Shown in pieces: positions 46,977 to 46,988 of a stretch of 46,988 bases of DNA. Position 1 is the stretch's first letter; each line of letters begins with the position of its first letter. The notes under the pieces are model-generated. The model saw nothing but the letters and a program-made list of their open reading frames with translations. It had not been told where the DNA came from and searched no databases. The stretch comes from a virus. Position numbers and translations under genes: made by a program. The stretch spans positions 1-46,988 of IMG/VR virus record IMGVR_UViG_3300025000_000167; one strand, given 5' to 3'.

Positions 46977-46988
46977 TCAGTTTGCGGA
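46977..46988 (-). CDS. Scaffold gene 3' end, truncated by window edge
   Basis: Only the last three codons and the stop (SAN-stop) of the scaffold gene, aligned with 4426-4437. Confidence 0.8.
   Translation of the reverse strand, partial: SAN

Larger units (their letters stand above)
42580..46988. repeat. Right copy of diverged terminal block
   Basis: Homologue of 1-4437. It ends inside the scaffold gene where the left copy continues, and starts inside the gp10-like gene where the left copy begins, exactly as expected for two overlapping ends of a circle. It lacks the 27 bases that include operator-like site A. Confidence 0.9.

Noticed and set aside
1-46988. Simple terminal redundancy of a packaged genome
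   Set aside because: Terminal repeats of one virion are identical, but these ends differ at many positions and by an indel.

Overview
The window looks like an almost complete, circularly closed genome of a temperate, P22-like podovirus of a Gram-negative bacterium. The evidence is a TerS/TerL/portal/scaffold/coat/adaptor/gp10-type order, a beta-helix tailspike, Sec and lipoprotein signals among late genes, a tyrosine integrase about 1.1 kb from a tRNA-Ala(GGC) 3'-end fragment (candidate attP), and an immunity region with divergent promoters. The host cannot be named from sequence alone.

Layout. The two ends (1-4437 and 42580-46988) are homologous copies of one block holding scaffold end, coat, an exported protein, two small genes, adaptor and gp10-like gene. 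They differ by roughly 5-10 percent, mostly at third codon positions, plus a 27-base indel. Joined there, the map is a circle of about 42.55 kb, and all late genes form one leftward unit: promoter near 12.45 kb, TerS (10.9), TerL, portal, scaffold, coat, adaptor, gp10-like, fiber-like protein, ejection proteins (35-40 kb), tailspike, holin, M15 endolysin and accessory lysis-end genes, ending at 28 kb. The divergent ends are best explained by strain mixture in an assembly; a real duplication is the alternative.

The leftward early operon runs from a promoter at 23.2 kb to about 12.9 kb. It carries many small, overlapping genes: excisionase-like protein, Gp157-like protein, SSB-like protein, PD-(D/E)XK nuclease, MazG-like protein, an Nmad1-like protein, a PAPS-reductase-like protein, a Phg_2220_C-type initiator with internal iteron-like repeats, a DnaB-like helicase, a CHC2 zinc-finger primase-like protein and a methyltransferase. 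The immunity and integration region (23.2-26.9 kb) has an XRE-type repressor, a second regulator, the integrase and attP. Rightward accessory genes follow to 27.85 kb.

Most notable: (1) a probable programmed -1 frameshift, with slippery A_AAA_AAG, upstream SD-like element and downstream stem, that adds a zinc-finger tail to a small virion-region protein and is conserved in both diverged copies; (2) a small RNA or leader of about 110 nt (18028-18141) with three hairpins, two of whose loops are perfectly complementary over 7 nt, ending in a terminator and driven by a promoter whose spacer is a 17-bp palindrome; (3) about nine dispersed copies of that palindrome (CCAAC-N7-GTTGG), most of them at promoters, suggesting a genome-wide repressor network; (4) twin promoters sharing a 23-base block; (5) Sec-type signal peptides on late or virion-like proteins, including the tailspike.
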